Of a stretch of DNA of 64,000 nt, positions 18,662 through 27,791 are shown piece after piece. This stretch comes from Mesorhizobium sp. J8 (GTDB taxonomy: Bacteria > Pseudomonadota > Alphaproteobacteria > Rhizobiales > Rhizobiaceae). The position numbers and the translations under genes are program-made. Position 1 is the stretch's first letter, and the number at the start of each line of letters is the position of its first letter. The stretch covers positions 1,178,001 through 1,242,000 of the forward strand of contig NZ_AP024109.1 of NCBI RefSeq assembly GCF_016591715.1, given 5' to 3'. The notes beneath the pieces were generated by a model. The model did not search any database and was not told where the DNA came from. It saw only the letters and a program-made list of their open reading frames with translations.

Positions 18662-20140
18662 GTGTTGCCCCTGCGCCTGCCGATGACCCGCCACTTGAAC
18701 TGCCCTGACCTGTTTGGCGCGATCGACCGGGTGCCGGCGCTTGGGGCGCCTGCTGGCGGGCGTATGTTTGAGGTCTTCAATCCATCGACCGGCGAGCTGT
18801 TGGCGGAACTCCCCGACATGGGCGTCGAGGAAACGCGCGCGGCGATTGACAAGGCTTATGCCGCCCAGGCCGAATGGGCGGCGTTGACTGCCCGGGAACG
18901 CAGCGAAATGCTATGGCAGTGGCACCAACTGATCGTCACCCACACCGACGACCTTGCCGCAATTCTCACCGCCGAGATGGGCAAGCCGCTTGCCGAAGCC
19001 AGATCGGAAGTCTCGCATGCGGCCGCTTATCTGCAATGGTACGCCGAGGAGGCCAACCGTATCTACGGCGAGACGATCTCGGCGCCCTCGACGGATCGCC
19101 GCATGCTGGTGATCAAGCAGCCGATCGGCGTTGTCGGCACGATCACGCCATGGAACTTTCCCGCATCGATGGTGGCGCGCAAGATCTCGCCGGCGCTGGC
19201 GGCGGGCTGCGCGATCGTGCTGAAGCCCGCCGAGCAGACGCCGCTCGTCGCAGGCGCCATGTTCGCGCTCGCCGCCGAGGCCGGTTTTCCCGACGGTGTC
19301 GTGAACCTCGTCTACGCCTCCGAGGGCGCCGCGGTGGGGCGCGAGCTCTGCCACAATCCCAAGGTGCGCAAGATCAGCTTCACCGGATCGACCGAGGTCG
19401 GACGCCTGCTCATGCGCCAATGTTCGGACCAGATCAAGAAGGTCAGCCTGGAACTGGGTGGCAATGCGCCTTTCATCGTCTTCGACGACGCCGACATCGA
19501 CGCTGCCGTGGACGGGGCGATCCAGGCGAAGTTCCGCAATGCCGGCCAGACTTGCGTGTCCGCCAACCGCCTCTACGTGCAGTCGGGCGTTCATGACGAG
19601 TTCGTCGACAAATTCGTCGGACGGGTTCGCCAGCTTCAGGTCGGTGACGGTTTCAATCCGGGCGTCGCCATCGGCCCGCTGATCGATAGCCACGCCTTGG
19701 CCAAGATCGAATCCCACATTGCCGATGCCGTGGGAAAGGGCGGCGCGATCCGCTGCGGCGGAGGCCGGATTGGCGCAGGCGGTACTTTTTTCCAGCCGAC
19801 CGTCCTTACCGGTATCTCCGGCGCCATGGCGGTGGCGCAGGAGGAGACATTTGGGCCATTGGCCCCCGTCATCCGCTTCGAGGATGCGGATCAGGTCGTG
19901 CGTGAGGCCAACGACACGATCTACGGCCTAGCCGCCTATTTTTATGCCTCCAACCTGAAGCGGGTCTGGCGTGTGGCGGAAGCCCTGGAATATGGCATGG
20001 TCGGCATCAACACCGGCCGCATGTCCTCGGAAGCCGCGCCTTTCGGCGGGGTCAAGCAGTCAGGCATCGGGCGGGAAGGTTCCCGCCACGGCCTCGAGGA
20101 CTACCTCGAGATGAAGTATCTCTGCATGGGCGGTATCTGA
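18662..20140 (+). CDS. NAD(P)-dependent aldehyde dehydrogenase, succinate-semialdehyde type
   Basis: About 492 residues, ALDH superfamily, closest by eye to GabD-like succinate-semialdehyde dehydrogenases. It has the cofactor-region TPWNFPASMVARK, FTGSTEVGR, the general-base Glu in SLELGGNAPF, and the catalytic Cys in NAGQTCVSANR. The C-terminal EETFGPLAPV and GGVKQSGIGREGS are typical. The GTG at 18662 has GAAGGAAAG before it; ATGs at 18608 and 18683 lack a ribosome site. It would oxidise succinic or a related semialdehyde to the acid. It stands alone after tRNA-Thr, with no GABA aminotransferase beside it. Confidence 0.88.
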   Translation: MLPLRLPMTRHLNCPDLFGAIDRVPALGAPAGGRMFEVFNPSTGELLAELPDMGVEETRAAIDKAYAAQAEWAALTARERSEMLWQWHQLIVTHTDDLAAILTAEMGKPLAEARSEVSHAAAYLQWYAEEANRIYGETISAPSTDRRMLVIKQPIGVVGTITPWNFPASMVARKISPALAAGCAIVLKPAEQTPLVAGAMFALAAEAGFPDGVVNLVYASEGAAVGRELCHNPKVRKISFTGSTEVGRLLMRQCSDQIKKVSLELGGNAPFIVFDDADIDAAVDGAIQAKFRNAGQTCVSANRLYVQSGVHDEFVDKFVGRVRQLQVGDGFNPGVAIGPLIDSHALAKIESHIADAVGKGGAIRCGGGRIGAGGTFFQPTVLTGISGAMAVAQEETFGPLAPVIRFEDADQVVREANDTIYGLAAYFYASNLKRVWRVAEALEYGMVGINTGRMSSEAAPFGGVKQSGIGREGSRHGLEDYLEMKYLCMGGI

Positions 20141-20220
20141 GGCATAAACGACCATGCCGCTTTTGAAGAATGATGCGCTGCGGAATTGTCGCGCGAGGAT
20201 CGTTGGATTCCCGCGCCGGC

Positions 20221-20967
20221 TCAGTTGGTGACATGCGACAGCCGCAGGCCGGCTTCGTCCGCGGCCTCGGCCATGCCTTCCTCCGCGAAGCGGAACATGT
20301 CCTCGAAATCCAGCTCACGCTCGAATATGACGCCGCCGACCTTGATCGCAAGCACGTCCTTGTCGCCCTTCGGCGCGAAATAGATTTCGCCGACCGTGCC
20401 GCGAATGCGCTCGCCGACGTCCCTGGCGTCTGCTTCGCTCGCGCCCGGCAGGAAGACGCCGAACATCGAGGTTCCGATCCTGCCGATCAGATCGTCCTTG
20501 CGCACCGCGGATCGGATGGCCGATGCGATCAGCCGCAAGGCCTCGTCGCCCCATTCGAGGCCGAACCGCAGGTTGATCGATGCCAGATGTTCTGGATGGA
20601 TGACCAGAAAGGCGCCCGAGCGCGGACCGGCCGGCCTCTGCGCCCTCCTGTCGACCATCGAGGTGAACACCTTGCCGTTCAGGCAGCCGGTCAGCTGGTC
20701 ATAGGTGCCGGACCTGGTGAGTTCCTGCCGGTAGCGGCGGATCTCGATCTGTTGCCAGCCGACCAGGGCAAACAGCGGCAGACCGATGACGATCGGCACG
20801 ATGATTGCCGTGACAGCCCCGCGCCCGAATGGCGTCAGGCTGTCGCTGAAAAGCAGCAGGTAGTTCAGCGCGAGCGAAAGGCCGACGCAGACAGCGGTGC
20901 CAAGCACGGCCAGCAAGATGAGCTGCTTCCATGTCCGAGCCGGCGCGGTCGGTGTTTTCGTGGTCAA
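20221..20967 (-). CDS. Membrane protein with degenerate GGDEF domain
   Basis: A 248-residue protein with two N-terminal membrane helices (LILLAVLGTAVCVGLSLAL and the IIVPIVIGLPLFALVGW region) and a GGDEF-type domain beginning TYDQLTGCLNGKVF. The active-site motif that should read GGDEF is GTSMF in RIGTSMFGVFLPG, so diguanylate cyclase activity is unlikely; it may act as a sensor or scaffold. I chose a TTG start at 20967 because AGGAG lies 8 bases before it; the ATG at 20991 has no ribosome site. It stands alone, convergent with the aldehyde dehydrogenase. Confidence 0.8.
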   Translation of the reverse strand: MTTKTPTAPARTWKQLILLAVLGTAVCVGLSLALNYLLLFSDSLTPFGRGAVTAIIVPIVIGLPLFALVGWQQIEIRRYRQELTRSGTYDQLTGCLNGKVFTSMVDRRAQRPAGPRSGAFLVIHPEHLASINLRFGLEWGDEALRLIASAIRSAVRKDDLIGRIGTSMFGVFLPGASEADARDVGERIRGTVGEIYFAPKGDKDVLAIKVGGVIFERELDFEDMFRFAEEGMAEAADEAGLRLSHVTN

Positions 20968-21194
20968 GGGCCAATCTCCTGTTCGACGCATGGCTTACAG
21001 GAGGTCCGTTACGATTTCGGTTTCAAGGAAGCGTACAATTTGATGCAAATCGGCATCTTCTCCAAGGCAGGCGCTGGATCCGGCACATGGGGTGCCGTTG
21101 GATCGGTCCAGGTTTTAGAAGTGCCGAACCGTCCCGACCATTCTGCTTTCACGCAGGTCCGGGATGGAACGGGCGCCGACTTCCCGCGGCGGCG

Positions 21195-21905
21195 CTATTG
21201 CGGTGGGCCGAAAATGCCCATCCGGGCATTTCTCGCCACAGCTTCCGCCTTGCCGTAAACGCCGGTGGGAGCGGCCATCGCCCAGCCATTGGAAACCAGC
21301 CAGGCGCCGACATCCTGCTTGCCGAGGGCGCAGGGCACGGCGATTGCGAAACGGTCGGCATCCGGCGGCAGCAGGCATTTGAGCGCCCGGCCCCGCAGCC
21401 AGGCGTTGAAGGCGGCTCGCGCCCGTTGGCCGCAGGGCCAGGCGGTGCCGTCGAACGTGCAGGTCCTGTCGGGGTCTATGTTCACCGTGCCGCTGATGGC
21501 GACCCTGCGTCCCATGGCTTCGAAGACCGCCGAGGATGTCGCGACCGGGCCGAAGAGCAGCGTCTCGCGCCAATCCCGCGGCATCGGCGTCTTCGGCGCT
21601 GTTGCAAGCCCGAGCTCGCCAAGCGGAGGGCGCGGCTCGGTGCGCTCGATCCCGGATGGATCGAGCGGCGGCGGCGCGATGAGGTTCTCGGCGATCTTGC
21701 GCGCCGGCTGGCCTGGTCGCCTGTTATGCGTCGGGGCAGGCGAGGTCGGGTTCGGGTCGCCGGTGTCCTCGACCGGCGCGATCGAAGGCGGATTTGGCGA
21801 TAGCCAGTGCCCGCCCTCGGCGATCATCACCATGCCTGCAAGCAGCCCCAGGCTGCCGAGCGCGAACGCCAGCAGCGGGCGGCTTGGCTGATTCGCCCGG
21901 CTCAC
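21195..21905 (-). CDS. Membrane-anchored thermonuclease (SNase)-like protein
   Basis: About 236 residues. One N-terminal membrane helix (LLAFALGSLGLLAGMVMIA) is followed by a Pro-rich linker and a C-terminal domain resembling the second half of staphylococcal-nuclease-like folds (TAWPCGQRARAAFNAWLRG, ALGKQDVGAWLVSNGWAMA, AVARNARMGIFG). The usual catalytic Arg/Glu pattern is not obvious, so nuclease activity is uncertain. The GTG at 21905 follows GAGGAG at 8 bases and is preferred over the ATG at 21929. It is probably anchored in the inner membrane facing the periplasm. Confidence 0.7.
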   Translation of the reverse strand: MSRANQPSRPLLAFALGSLGLLAGMVMIAEGGHWLSPNPPSIAPVEDTGDPNPTSPAPTHNRRPGQPARKIAENLIAPPPLDPSGIERTEPRPPLGELGLATAPKTPMPRDWRETLLFGPVATSSAVFEAMGRRVAISGTVNIDPDRTCTFDGTAWPCGQRARAAFNAWLRGRALKCLLPPDADRFAIAVPCALGKQDVGAWLVSNGWAMAAPTGVYGKAEAVARNARMGIFGPPQ

Positions 21906-22112
21906 ACGTGGCACTCCTCGGGATCGCACTGGCTGTCGTTGATGCCGCCCGAGCCCGACCCGTGAGCTCCTGCCGACATGGCTCCCCCCGACCGTTGAAC
22001 CGGATCATACATTAGACATGAGCGACATTCCTTGAAAAGCAAGGCGTTGCGTTAAGTGTCGCGCAACCAATGCGGCCTAGAATCTGCCATCGGATGTCGA
22101 GGGGATGACACG

Positions 22113-22646
22113 ATGCGCAAGCCGATACTGCTTTTTGCCTTTCCTGCCCTGATGCTGCTTCTCTTGGCGGCGGAGCGGGTGGCGGCGCTGCTGCTCGGCT
22201 TCTATCCGGCGAGCCCCGCTGCATGGCAGGCCTGGCTCGAGCTGCGCCCGTTCTCGACCATGTTCTGGCAGCAGGCGCATGTCTATCTCGGCGGGTCGAT
22301 GGCCGCCGATGCCGCTATCCTCGTTTTCGCGGCGGGCGCCTGCTGGATGATTTGCCAGGCAAAAAGGTCCGCCTGCTTCTTCCTGGCCAATCACGCCGCC
22401 CTGATCTTCGCCGGCAAGATGATGGCGCTGAGCAGCAGTGCGGAAACGGCAAGCACCATTGCCGCCTTCACCATACCGAACGGCCTGCACTTCTCGCTCA
22501 TGCTCGACTTCAGTCTGAAGAACTGCCTGGTGCTGTGCCTCGGTCTCGCGGCCTGCGCCTATTGCCATGTCGCGTTCCTGCGTGAGGCGAGGCAGCGCGC
22601 CGAAGCCCGTTCGGTCCGCCTGCTTTCGCTGCAGCGCGATCTGTAA
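22113..22646 (+). CDS. Hypothetical four-helix membrane protein
   Basis: 177 residues from the ATG at 22113, which follows GAGGGGATG. Four hydrophobic segments are visible: ILLFAFPALMLLLLAAERVA, AAILVFAAGACWMI, FLANHAALIFAGKMMAL, and CLVLCLGLAACAYC. The tail is basic (REARQRAEARSVRLL). I do not recognise the family. It is divergent from the nuclease-like gene and followed by REP palindromes, so it seems to be a single-gene unit. Confidence 0.7.
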   Translation: MRKPILLFAFPALMLLLLAAERVAALLLGFYPASPAAWQAWLELRPFSTMFWQQAHVYLGGSMAADAAILVFAAGACWMICQAKRSACFFLANHAALIFAGKMMALSSSAETASTIAAFTIPNGLHFSLMLDFSLKNCLVLCLGLAACAYCHVAFLREARQRAEARSVRLLSLQRDL

Positions 22647-22659
22647 CCGGTTGGCCCAA

Positions 22660-22760
22660 AGCATGTCTCCCGAAAGTGGGAACCGGTTTCGGGATAAAGA
22701 CATGCGTAAAACCAAAACCTAAAGCGCATAGAGCGAATCTGAAAGATCGCGATGCGCTTT
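22660..22760. repeat. Two adjacent REP-like palindromes
   Basis: First, GCATGTCTCCCGAAA...CGGGATAAAGACATGC (about 22664-22708), a relative of the tandem units at 13807-13998. Second, AAAGCGCATAGAGCG...CGCGATGCGCTTTA (about 22721-22760). They lie between two convergent genes and may end both transcripts. Confidence 0.65.
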
Positions 22761-22778
22761 AGGCGCCGATCCGCGGGC

Positions 22779-23339
22779 TCAGTTGATCTTCTTGTAATAG
22801 ACCTTGCCGTCGGGCTGCTGGATGCGCTGATAGGACGGATTGGGGCCGGGAGGCACGACCTTGCGCTTGAACGAAGGTTGCGCGGCGGCGGGATCGGCGC
22901 CGCTTTCATCAGCCGCTGACGCATCCGCCACCGTGGTGTTGTCGAGCATGGCCGGCTCGGGCGCGCTGATCGCCGGCTCGCTGGCCGCGACCGGCTGGCC
23001 TTGCTCCAGCTTGGCGATATTGCCGTTGATCTGGCCGAAATTCGCCTGCAGCTGGCGGTCCAGCGTCTCGAACCGGCTCTGGAAACCGTTGTTGACGGTG
23101 TCGATGCGGGCGCCGATACGCTGCTCGAACTGGCTAAGCTGGTCCAGCCGCGCCTCCATCGTCTTAAGGTCGTTGACGCCGCGATAGAGATAGACCGCGG
23201 CCGTCACGTTGACGGCGGTGACGAGCAACGCGCCGACCGCGATGACGCCGATCATCTTGGCCCGGCTGGGCTTTCCCGGAGCCGCTTCCCGGTGACCGAG
23301 TTCGATTGCCGGAACGTCCGGCTCGCTGATCATCGTCAT
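22779..23339 (-). CDS. Membrane-anchored coiled-coil protein at the end of the Tad operon
   Basis: 186 residues. There is a short cytoplasmic N-terminus, one membrane helix (MIGVIAVGALLVTAVNVTAA, about residues 29-48), then a heptad-rich region (about 57-112, with the MEARLDQLSQFEQRIGARID and RFETLDRQLQANFGQI types) and a low-complexity Ala/Pro tail ending YQRIQQPDGKVYYKKIN. The family is not recognised. Its ATG overlaps the L,D-transpeptidase stop (ATGA), so the two are coupled. It may tether or organise the transpeptidase or pilus base in the periplasm; this is inference. Confidence 0.78.
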   Translation of the reverse strand: MTMISEPDVPAIELGHREAAPGKPSRAKMIGVIAVGALLVTAVNVTAAVYLYRGVNDLKTMEARLDQLSQFEQRIGARIDTVNNGFQSRFETLDRQLQANFGQINGNIAKLEQGQPVAASEPAISAPEPAMLDNTTVADASAADESGADPAAAQPSFKRKVVPPGPNPSYQRIQQPDGKVYYKKIN

Positions 23340-23911
23340 TCAACCACCACCTTTGCGCCCACCGCGACGCGTTTGAAGAGATCGATCACATCGGTGTTCG
23401 TCAGCCGGAAGCATCCGGACGTGCCGTCGAAACCGACGCCCTTGGGATCGTTGGTGCCATGGATGCGATAGAGCGTGTCGCGCCCGTCGCGCGAAAGATA
23501 AAGCGCCCTGGCGCCGAGCGGATTGTAAGGACCGGCCGGCACCATCGCCGGCAGTTCCGGCTGGCGCGCGCGCATTTCCTTGGGCGGGCGCCATTCCGGC
23601 CATTCGGTCTTGGACGCGACCTTGACCGTTCCGGTCCAGCCGAAACCGTCGCGGCCGACGCTGATCTGGTAGCGCAGCGCCTGGCCCGGGGCGGTCACCA
23701 GATAGAGCGCCTTCTCGTTTTTGCGGATGATGATGGTGCCCGGCTGCTCGTTGGTCGGGAAGGCGACCGCCTTGCGCAGGCTCGGGCCCATGGCGGGCAG
23801 CGGCGGCAGCCCCGATCCGGCTTCCGCCAAACCGCAGGCAGACACCAGCGTCAGCCCGGCGAGGCAGGCGCCGGCCAGATGCATCGCAGCGAAGCGCCTA
23901 GCGCTGGGCAT
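23336..23911 (-). CDS. L,D-transpeptidase (YkuD domain) within the Tad operon
   Basis: 191 residues with a signal peptide (about residues 1-31, LAGLTLVSACGLAEAG). The YkuD catalytic signature is complete: H151 in IHGTNDPKG, and S165-G166-C167 in GTSGCFRLTN with the nucleophile C167. Such enzymes make 3-3 peptidoglycan cross-links or attach proteins to the wall. The start at 23911 lies inside the end of cpaE and has AAGGAA at good distance. Placement inside an overlapping Tad gene chain suggests wall remodelling around the pilus. Confidence 0.92.
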   Translation of the reverse strand: MPSARRFAAMHLAGACLAGLTLVSACGLAEAGSGLPPLPAMGPSLRKAVAFPTNEQPGTIIIRKNEKALYLVTAPGQALRYQISVGRDGFGWTGTVKVASKTEWPEWRPPKEMRARQPELPAMVPAGPYNPLGARALYLSRDGRDTLYRIHGTNDPKGVGFDGTSGCFRLTNTDVIDLFKRVAVGAKVVVE

Positions 23912-25061
23912 TGTCCAGCCGTTCCTTGAACATGCGTTTCAGGTCCTTGTTGAAGCGCGCGCGTCCGTCCACCTCCGAGGGCAGGATGGCGCGGTTCAGC
24001 GCGTCGGCCAGAAGCGCGTTGTCCAGCGCCAGCGACTTGATGTGCGGCGCCTTGAAGATCTTCTCCAGCTCGCTGCGCGAGAAGTGATTGCCGAACCATT
24101 TGCGCTTGTGCTTGTTGGCGACCAGCGTGATGCTCACCTTGTTGCCGCGCAATTCGCGGATCTTCTTGTAGAGCCGCTTGCCTTGCCTCAGCGAGGCGAC
24201 GTTGAGCTCGAAGACGATGAAGATCTCGTCGCTCGTCCTGAGCACCGACTCGTGCCACGGCGTCTCGATGTTGGGCAGGTCGATGACGATGTCGTCGAAG
24301 CGGTAGGCGACGAGATCGAGCAGCCGGAAGACGAAGTCGGAGCCGTGCGGCTCGAACGGCAGTTGCGGCCGCTCGAAGGAATAGAGCGTGAGGCCGGACG
24401 GCCGCGACAATTTGATGACGTCCATCAGCTCGACGTCGAGCCGGTCCGGCTGGCCGATGATGCCGGTCAGATCGAACTGGTTGAACTGGTTGAGATAGGC
24501 GCCGCAATTGGCGCTCTGGAAATCGAGGTCGACGAGGCAGGCCGCGGCCGCCCGCTCGGCCGACTTCGAGGCGAGGTGCTCGGCCGCCGAGATCGCCAGC
24601 GTGGTGGCGCCGGCGCCGCCGCTGGCGGCGATGAAGGTGATGATGCGGCTCTTGGTGCCCTGGTTGCCGGTGTCGTGGAAGGTAACGGCGTTGAGCAGTT
24701 CCTTGGCGTCGAGCGGCTTGTGCAGCCAGTCCGACGCGTTCATGCGCACCAAAACGCGCGTCTGCTCGGAGGTGAGCTCGTCCGAGATCGCGATCAGCGG
24801 CACCGAGGCCCAGGCCGCGCGCGCCTCGACCACCGCCGGATTGCCGAGCAGCTCGCCATTGCCGAGATCGAGGATGATGATGCCGGGCCGGCTGTCGGCC
24901 GGCGGCCCCTTCAGGAACTCCGCCGCGTCCGAAACCTTGACGTCATAGATCGCCAGCGCGTCGAGCCGCGTGGTGACGTCGCGCTTGAAATTCGGATCCG
25001 CCGAAAACAGGGCGACCTGCTTGCGCTTGGTCGGGAGAACTCTGGTGTCGATGGCGTTCAT
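23898..25061 (-). CDS. cpaE: CpaE/TadZ-like pilus localisation ATPase
   Basis: 387 residues. The N-terminal 130 residues resemble a receiver fold (IIILDLGNGELL, LHKPLDAKELLNAV). The rest is a ParA/MinD-type ATPase, but its P-loop is ASGGAGATT (about 146-154), with Ala where MinD-type proteins have Lys. Atypical P-loops are known in TadZ/CpaE. Further on are CLVDLDFQSANCGAYLNQ and DDIVIDLPN. It is thought to position the Tad machine at the pole. It overlaps the TadE-like gene before and the transpeptidase gene after. Confidence 0.9.
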   Translation of the reverse strand: MNAIDTRVLPTKRKQVALFSADPNFKRDVTTRLDALAIYDVKVSDAAEFLKGPPADSRPGIIILDLGNGELLGNPAVVEARAAWASVPLIAISDELTSEQTRVLVRMNASDWLHKPLDAKELLNAVTFHDTGNQGTKSRIITFIAASGGAGATTLAISAAEHLASKSAERAAAACLVDLDFQSANCGAYLNQFNQFDLTGIIGQPDRLDVELMDVIKLSRPSGLTLYSFERPQLPFEPHGSDFVFRLLDLVAYRFDDIVIDLPNIETPWHESVLRTSDEIFIVFELNVASLRQGKRLYKKIRELRGNKVSITLVANKHKRKWFGNHFSRSELEKIFKAPHIKSLALDNALLADALNRAILPSEVDGRARFNKDLKRMFKERLDNAQR

Positions 25062-25702
25062 GGAGATGTGCTCTTCATGTCTTCGCCCGTGACCGTGCTC
25101 AGCATGGAGGGCATGTTGATGTTGGCGAACCCCATCAGCCCGCTCAGGAAGAAGAAGTGGAACGTCCGGTTCTGAAGATTGACTGTGATCGTCGGCACGG
25201 GGCCGTCGAGCCTAGTCTGGTATCCGAGCCCTGTTGCCGCGTAGGTGATGACGACGTCGGTTCTCAGCAGGCCGGGAAAGAAATGGCACATCCCGGGCCT
25301 TTGAGTCCCCGTGAGGGCCGGGCACGCATCGTTGTTGGTGACAGCCGTATCGCCTCTGAAAATGCGGCTGAAAGCATTCGCGTCGAAGTTGGCGGAGGTC
25401 CCGTTGCAGGCACCGGTGCTGCCAGTATATTTGCATACGAACGAGGCATAGGCGCCGGCCGCAACCGGCGCTCCCGGCACCGATGTTGGCGCCGCGGCGG
25501 CAAGTACGGCTGCCGGCACCACGGGATCGGAAATCGAGGCAAGTCTTGCGCCGACCTGGACGGCCTTTGTCGCGCCGTTCCATTGATAGAGGGCATAACC
25601 GAAATCAACGAAGCCAAGCGTCAACGCAAACAGAATCGGCGCGACTATGGTCATCTCGACCATGGCCGCGCCGTGTTCTGAATTTGCGAAGCCCCTCATC
25701 AT
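25058..25702 (-). CDS. TadE/TadF-like pseudopilin (first from the 3' side)
   Basis: About 214 residues. The N-terminal prepilin-like segment has the form EHGAAMVEMTIVAPILFALTL, with a Glu at the position used by Tad minor pilins, then a hydrophobic helix and a secreted domain with several Cys. A GTG at 25720 is an alternative start; the ATG at 25702 sits three bases after the previous stop. Minor pilins of this type are processed by the prepilin peptidase (gene at 35605) and help initiate the Flp pilus. Its stop overlaps the cpaE start (ATGA). Confidence 0.85.
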   Translation of the reverse strand: MMRGFANSEHGAAMVEMTIVAPILFALTLGFVDFGYALYQWNGATKAVQVGARLASISDPVVPAAVLAAAAPTSVPGAPVAAGAYASFVCKYTGSTGACNGTSANFDANAFSRIFRGDTAVTNNDACPALTGTQRPGMCHFFPGLLRTDVVITYAATGLGYQTRLDGPVPTITVNLQNRTFHFFFLSGLMGFANINMPSMLSTVTGEDMKSTSP

Positions 25703-25704
25703 CG

Positions 25705-26268
25705 TCAGAACCGGATCCACCGCTCCTCATGGTAGCCGCTCAGGGTGATCGGACCGATATTGAGAAGCGACAGCATACCTACGCCGCTATAGGGATAGGT
25801 ACCTGCCGCCCTGACGATGCACACTTGCGGGGTTACCGAACGGTATTGGGTAACGCCGCCGGCGACGGCGTCATGGCACGAACTGCTGGCGCCTATGGTC
25901 ACAGTCACATTCGCTTTTTGCCAGCCGCTGACGCGCGGAGTATTCGTCACATTGCCATTAACGACCGTCAGCGAAGCCGTGCCGTAGACCGCGATGTTTG
26001 TCGCCATATCGGCGCAGTCGATCGCTGAAAAACCTGAACTTGCATAATCGGTGTACAGCTGGCTGTTGCAGCGAGCGCCGAACCGGGCAGCGTCGGTCAG
26101 GCCCGCTTCCACCAAAAGTTTGTCGTGGATCAGATTGCCAAATTCGAAAACACCGGCCGACAGAAGCAGCATTACGGGTGCCACGAGCGTCATCTCGACG
26201 AGCACCGTGCCGTCTTGGTCTCTGCCGAATTTCCTGATCTTGCGGACAATTGACCGAAACATAGCCAT
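25705..26268 (-). CDS. TadE-like pseudopilin (second)
   Basis: 187 residues. After a basic N-terminus comes the TadE signature DQDGTVLVEMTLVAPVMLLL with the conserved Glu, then FEFGNLIHDKLLVEAGLTDAAR, the typical post-helix region. The C-terminal part is a Cys-containing extracytoplasmic domain. The ATG at 26268 shares a base with the TGA of the upstream TadG-like gene. It is a likely minor pilin of the same complex. Confidence 0.87.
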   Translation of the reverse strand: MAMFRSIVRKIRKFGRDQDGTVLVEMTLVAPVMLLLSAGVFEFGNLIHDKLLVEAGLTDAARFGARCNSQLYTDYASSGFSAIDCADMATNIAVYGTASLTVVNGNVTNTPRVSGWQKANVTVTIGASSSCHDAVAGGVTQYRSVTPQVCIVRAAGTYPYSGVGMLSLLNIGPITLSGYHEERWIRF

Positions 26269-27725
26269 CACCGGTAGAGTTGCACTTCGTCACGCAGGAA
26301 GTTATCGAGCGTTCCATTCCCGGCTTTCGTCGTGATGTCGACGATCTCACCATAAATATCGGCATCCGGGGGCGAGCCGGCTGGCTCCGTGACGAACACA
26401 CTCGCAAAGGCCTGTACGGGATAGGGGCCGCCGGATCCTTTCACATTGTTAGCTGCGCAGTCGATGATGGCCACGTAGATCATCCTACGCTTCGGGTCGT
26501 TGAGCCAGTTTGTGTTGCACTGGGGAGCGGTAGCTTCCGGGCCGCTGGCCAAGCCGGGGTGGTTCAGCTCATAGTTGTAGACAGTCCACCGGCTGGAGTC
26601 CGAGGGTAGATCGGATGGAAGCGTGCTCGTGCCGTGGTTGACGCTCCAATATGCTGGAAGATTCCACACGCCATCCCCTAGCCTGGCAAAGCCGGTAGTC
26701 GATGCGCACGTACCGGAATTCAGGCAGTTATCGCGGGGAAGTCCCATATATTGGCTTGCTTGGGCTGCCGTCGGCGCCGCGTATGAACAGTTGCCTTTGC
26801 TGTCGACCTGCGTGACCATGCCTTTGCGGACATTGGGCGCTGGTGGGTAGGTCGTTGGGCTCAATCCGTTCTTCGAATAGATGTCGAACCTGACGTTGAT
26901 GCCGTCGTTCACCGGCGGGACGTTGCCGGGCGCCGTCTCGACCCCATCGTCTTTATAGCAGGACAGCGGCTTGGTCGACGCAAACATGTTTGTCAGATCA
27001 GGGGTCGACTGGCTACCATCCGGGGTCTTCAGGAAGCCATAGTCACCCGGACCATACTGAACGCTGCCGCCGCCGCTCTGCGCCTTGAGATAGACCATCG
27101 GCCGGCTGTTGCCGCGCAACGTGTTTCCGAGCGCCTGAATGCTGGAATATGGGTTGCAGATAAACATCGGCGTGAAGTCGCAGACGCTCGAGGAAAACCC
27201 CGCGACCGCCGAGGCCGTGATGGTGAAGCTGTTGGTGGCGGACGAACTCAAGAATGAGGCAGGGAAGAGTGCGGAGTAGCCGACGGGCGTCACCACCACC
27301 TGTACGTATCGGGCCTTCGCGGCATCAGTCACTTCATCGGTGATGAAATCGGTGAGAGGCAGCGCGTCGCCGGCCACGCCGTTTTTGGTTGCCGGGATCG
27401 TCCGAAGATATCGCCTTGTCACGCCAGCGGCCGCAAGGGTCTGCGGGCCGGGATTTGTGGAGTTCGAGAAATAGTACTGGTTGGCCACCAGGGTCGCTAG
27501 AGCGCGGTCGGCTCTGGTAATGCTATCCGATTTGCCATCAAGTTCGGCTGCTGCGGCGATCGCGAACGCGTCCGCACCTTTCTGCAGGTCGAAATGCATG
27601 TTGTTCGCCCGGCTTAGATCGATGACGAGTAGCGAAAAGCCAATGATCGCGGGCAACATGACGCTGACGAGGATGAGCGCCATGCCGCGCTGATCGCGCC
27701 AGAATCTGCGTATGGTCCCCAACAT
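26268..27725 (-). CDS. TadG-like pilus assembly protein
   Basis: 485 residues. It begins MLGTIRRFWRDQRGMALIL, the TadG-type N-terminus with a single membrane helix (ILVSVMLPAIIGFSLLVIDL), followed by the conserved DLQKGADAFAIAAAAELDG region and a long Ser/Asn-rich periplasmic domain. The ATG at 27725 has AGAGAGTAAGG upstream; the frame extends 19 codons further without support. TadG proteins are thought to link the pilus or secretion channel to the envelope. It is the largest of the three pseudopilin-like genes here. Confidence 0.85.
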   Translation of the reverse strand: MLGTIRRFWRDQRGMALILVSVMLPAIIGFSLLVIDLSRANNMHFDLQKGADAFAIAAAAELDGKSDSITRADRALATLVANQYYFSNSTNPGPQTLAAAGVTRRYLRTIPATKNGVAGDALPLTDFITDEVTDAAKARYVQVVVTPVGYSALFPASFLSSSATNSFTITASAVAGFSSSVCDFTPMFICNPYSSIQALGNTLRGNSRPMVYLKAQSGGGSVQYGPGDYGFLKTPDGSQSTPDLTNMFASTKPLSCYKDDGVETAPGNVPPVNDGINVRFDIYSKNGLSPTTYPPAPNVRKGMVTQVDSKGNCSYAAPTAAQASQYMGLPRDNCLNSGTCASTTGFARLGDGVWNLPAYWSVNHGTSTLPSDLPSDSSRWTVYNYELNHPGLASGPEATAPQCNTNWLNDPKRRMIYVAIIDCAANNVKGSGGPYPVQAFASVFVTEPAGSPPDADIYGEIVDITTKAGNGTLDNFLRDEVQLYR

Positions 27726-27791
27726 GACCTTACTCTCTTTCGTCCTGCGCCGGCCCCTCGTCGCCCGGCGCGACCCCCGCATCCTTTTTGC

